Below are positions 15,069-15,411 of a stretch of 15,411 bases of DNA, in pieces. The notes under the pieces were generated by a model, which saw nothing but the letters and a program-made list of their open reading frames with translations, was not told the origin of the DNA and made no database searches. Numbering within the stretch: position 1 is the stretch's first letter; each line of letters starts with the position of its first letter. Origin of the DNA: JAWLFY01 sp964462125 (GTDB lineage: Bacteria > Planctomycetota > Planctomycetia > Pirellulales > Pirellulaceae). The DNA lies in NCBI GenBank assembly GCA_964462125.1, contig CAYWXT010000125.1, positions 1 to 15,411 of the forward strand, given 5' to 3'. The position numbers and the translations under genes were made by a program.

Positions 15069-15411
15069 CGGCACCCCCAGGCGGTCAGGCAAAGCTTGCC
15101 GGCAGATCCGGTTGACGAAACACGCGAAACATTCGCTTCTCTAGCGGTCGCGCCGCGCCCCGAACAGCGGAGCGACGAAGTTGCCACGAGTTTCGCTTGC
15201 CTCCTCGCCAGGGCGCGGCAACCCTTCAGTGGCTTTGGTACCGCCGAAGTCCGTTGGATTCTCCCGCCGCGGCAATCAACCCGCGGACAGATGTGGTTCA
15301 GGTTACCACGAGTCCGGGAATCGAATCGCCGGCGGACGGCCACGTCGCATGGCCCATGCCGCCGCCTCGCTCGCGAGGCGGCGGCTGACCGGCCACAGCG
15401 GATGAGCCTTC
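15069..15411. other. Intergenic sequence after glnD with no convincing gene
   Basis: These 343 bp contain only short frames of arginine/serine-rich composition typical of high-GC noise. A weak hairpin (GGCAA-AGC-TTGCC, 15088-15100) lies 20 bp after the glnD stop, and a strong one near the right edge is listed separately. I found no tRNA or other RNA gene. Confidence 0.55.
15358..15385. repeat. Perfect 13-bp GC-rich inverted repeat near the right edge
   Basis: The arms GCCGCCGCCTCGC and GCGAGGCGGCGGC are exact reverse complements separated by TC. No T-tract follows. It may be a dispersed palindromic repeat or a terminator for glnD or for a gene beyond the edge; it is almost 300 bp past glnD, which weakens the terminator reading. 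Confidence 0.6.

Noticed and set aside
15290..15335. tRNA-like segment (GGTTCAGG ... GGGAATCGAAT)
   Set aside because: No acceptor stem, anticodon arm or correctly placed T-arm could be assembled around it.

Overview
The window looks like a scaffold from a draft genome of a planctomycete, most likely from the Rhodopirellula/Pirellulaceae group. The evidence is high GC, short housekeeping genes scattered on both strands with little operon clustering, dispersed palindromes of the kind 'GCACAGGCT-GCC-AGCCTGTGC', and degenerate 'CTCTGTGGTGAA' repeats common in those genomes. The lineage call is inference. Two runs of exactly 100 N (7150-7249 and 10757-10856) are scaffolding gaps.

Left block (1-6093), almost all on the minus strand. 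In transcription order it holds priA (replication restart helicase), yqgE/algH (UPF0301), a single cold-shock-domain protein, thiL (thiamine-monophosphate kinase) and a membrane-anchored FGE/SUMF1-fold protein without the catalytic cysteines of true formylglycine-generating enzymes. Only the cold-shock gene and thiL are close enough (21 bp) to look co-transcribed. A perfect 13-bp-stem hairpin separates yqgE from the cold-shock gene, and a 9-bp-stem palindrome sits on the stop codon of the SUMF1-like gene. A possible gene tail reads in from the left edge.

Middle block (6094-9069). The priA-nadD divergent region is packed with small repeats: four 11-bp tandem copies, three palindromes within about 95 bp, and a degenerate direct repeat just before nadD. 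nadD (NAD biosynthesis) is followed by a 33-bp tandem repeat whose first copy supplies the nadD stop codon and which broke the assembly. Then come an NADPH-dependent FMN reductase-like flavoprotein and a conserved-looking protein of unknown function, both on the minus strand.

Right block (9070-15411). A predicted lipoprotein with a C-terminal transglutaminase-like domain has Ala where the catalytic Cys should be. After a spurious-looking gap flanked by identical 55-bp sequences there is a Nudix hydrolase, divergent from a PduO-type cobalamin adenosyltransferase. The latter is followed by glnB (PII) and glnD (PII uridylyltransferase/uridylyl-removing enzyme), which form a compact nitrogen-signalling pair: GlnD modifies Tyr51 of the PII T-loop according to glutamine status. 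The last 340 bp contain no convincing gene but end in a perfect 13-bp-stem GC-rich hairpin.

I see no defence island, phage, transposase, CRISPR array or biosynthetic cluster. The unusual content lies in the active-site-deficient transglutaminase and SUMF1 proteins, the unknown protein at 8037-8741 and the repeat architecture around nadD.
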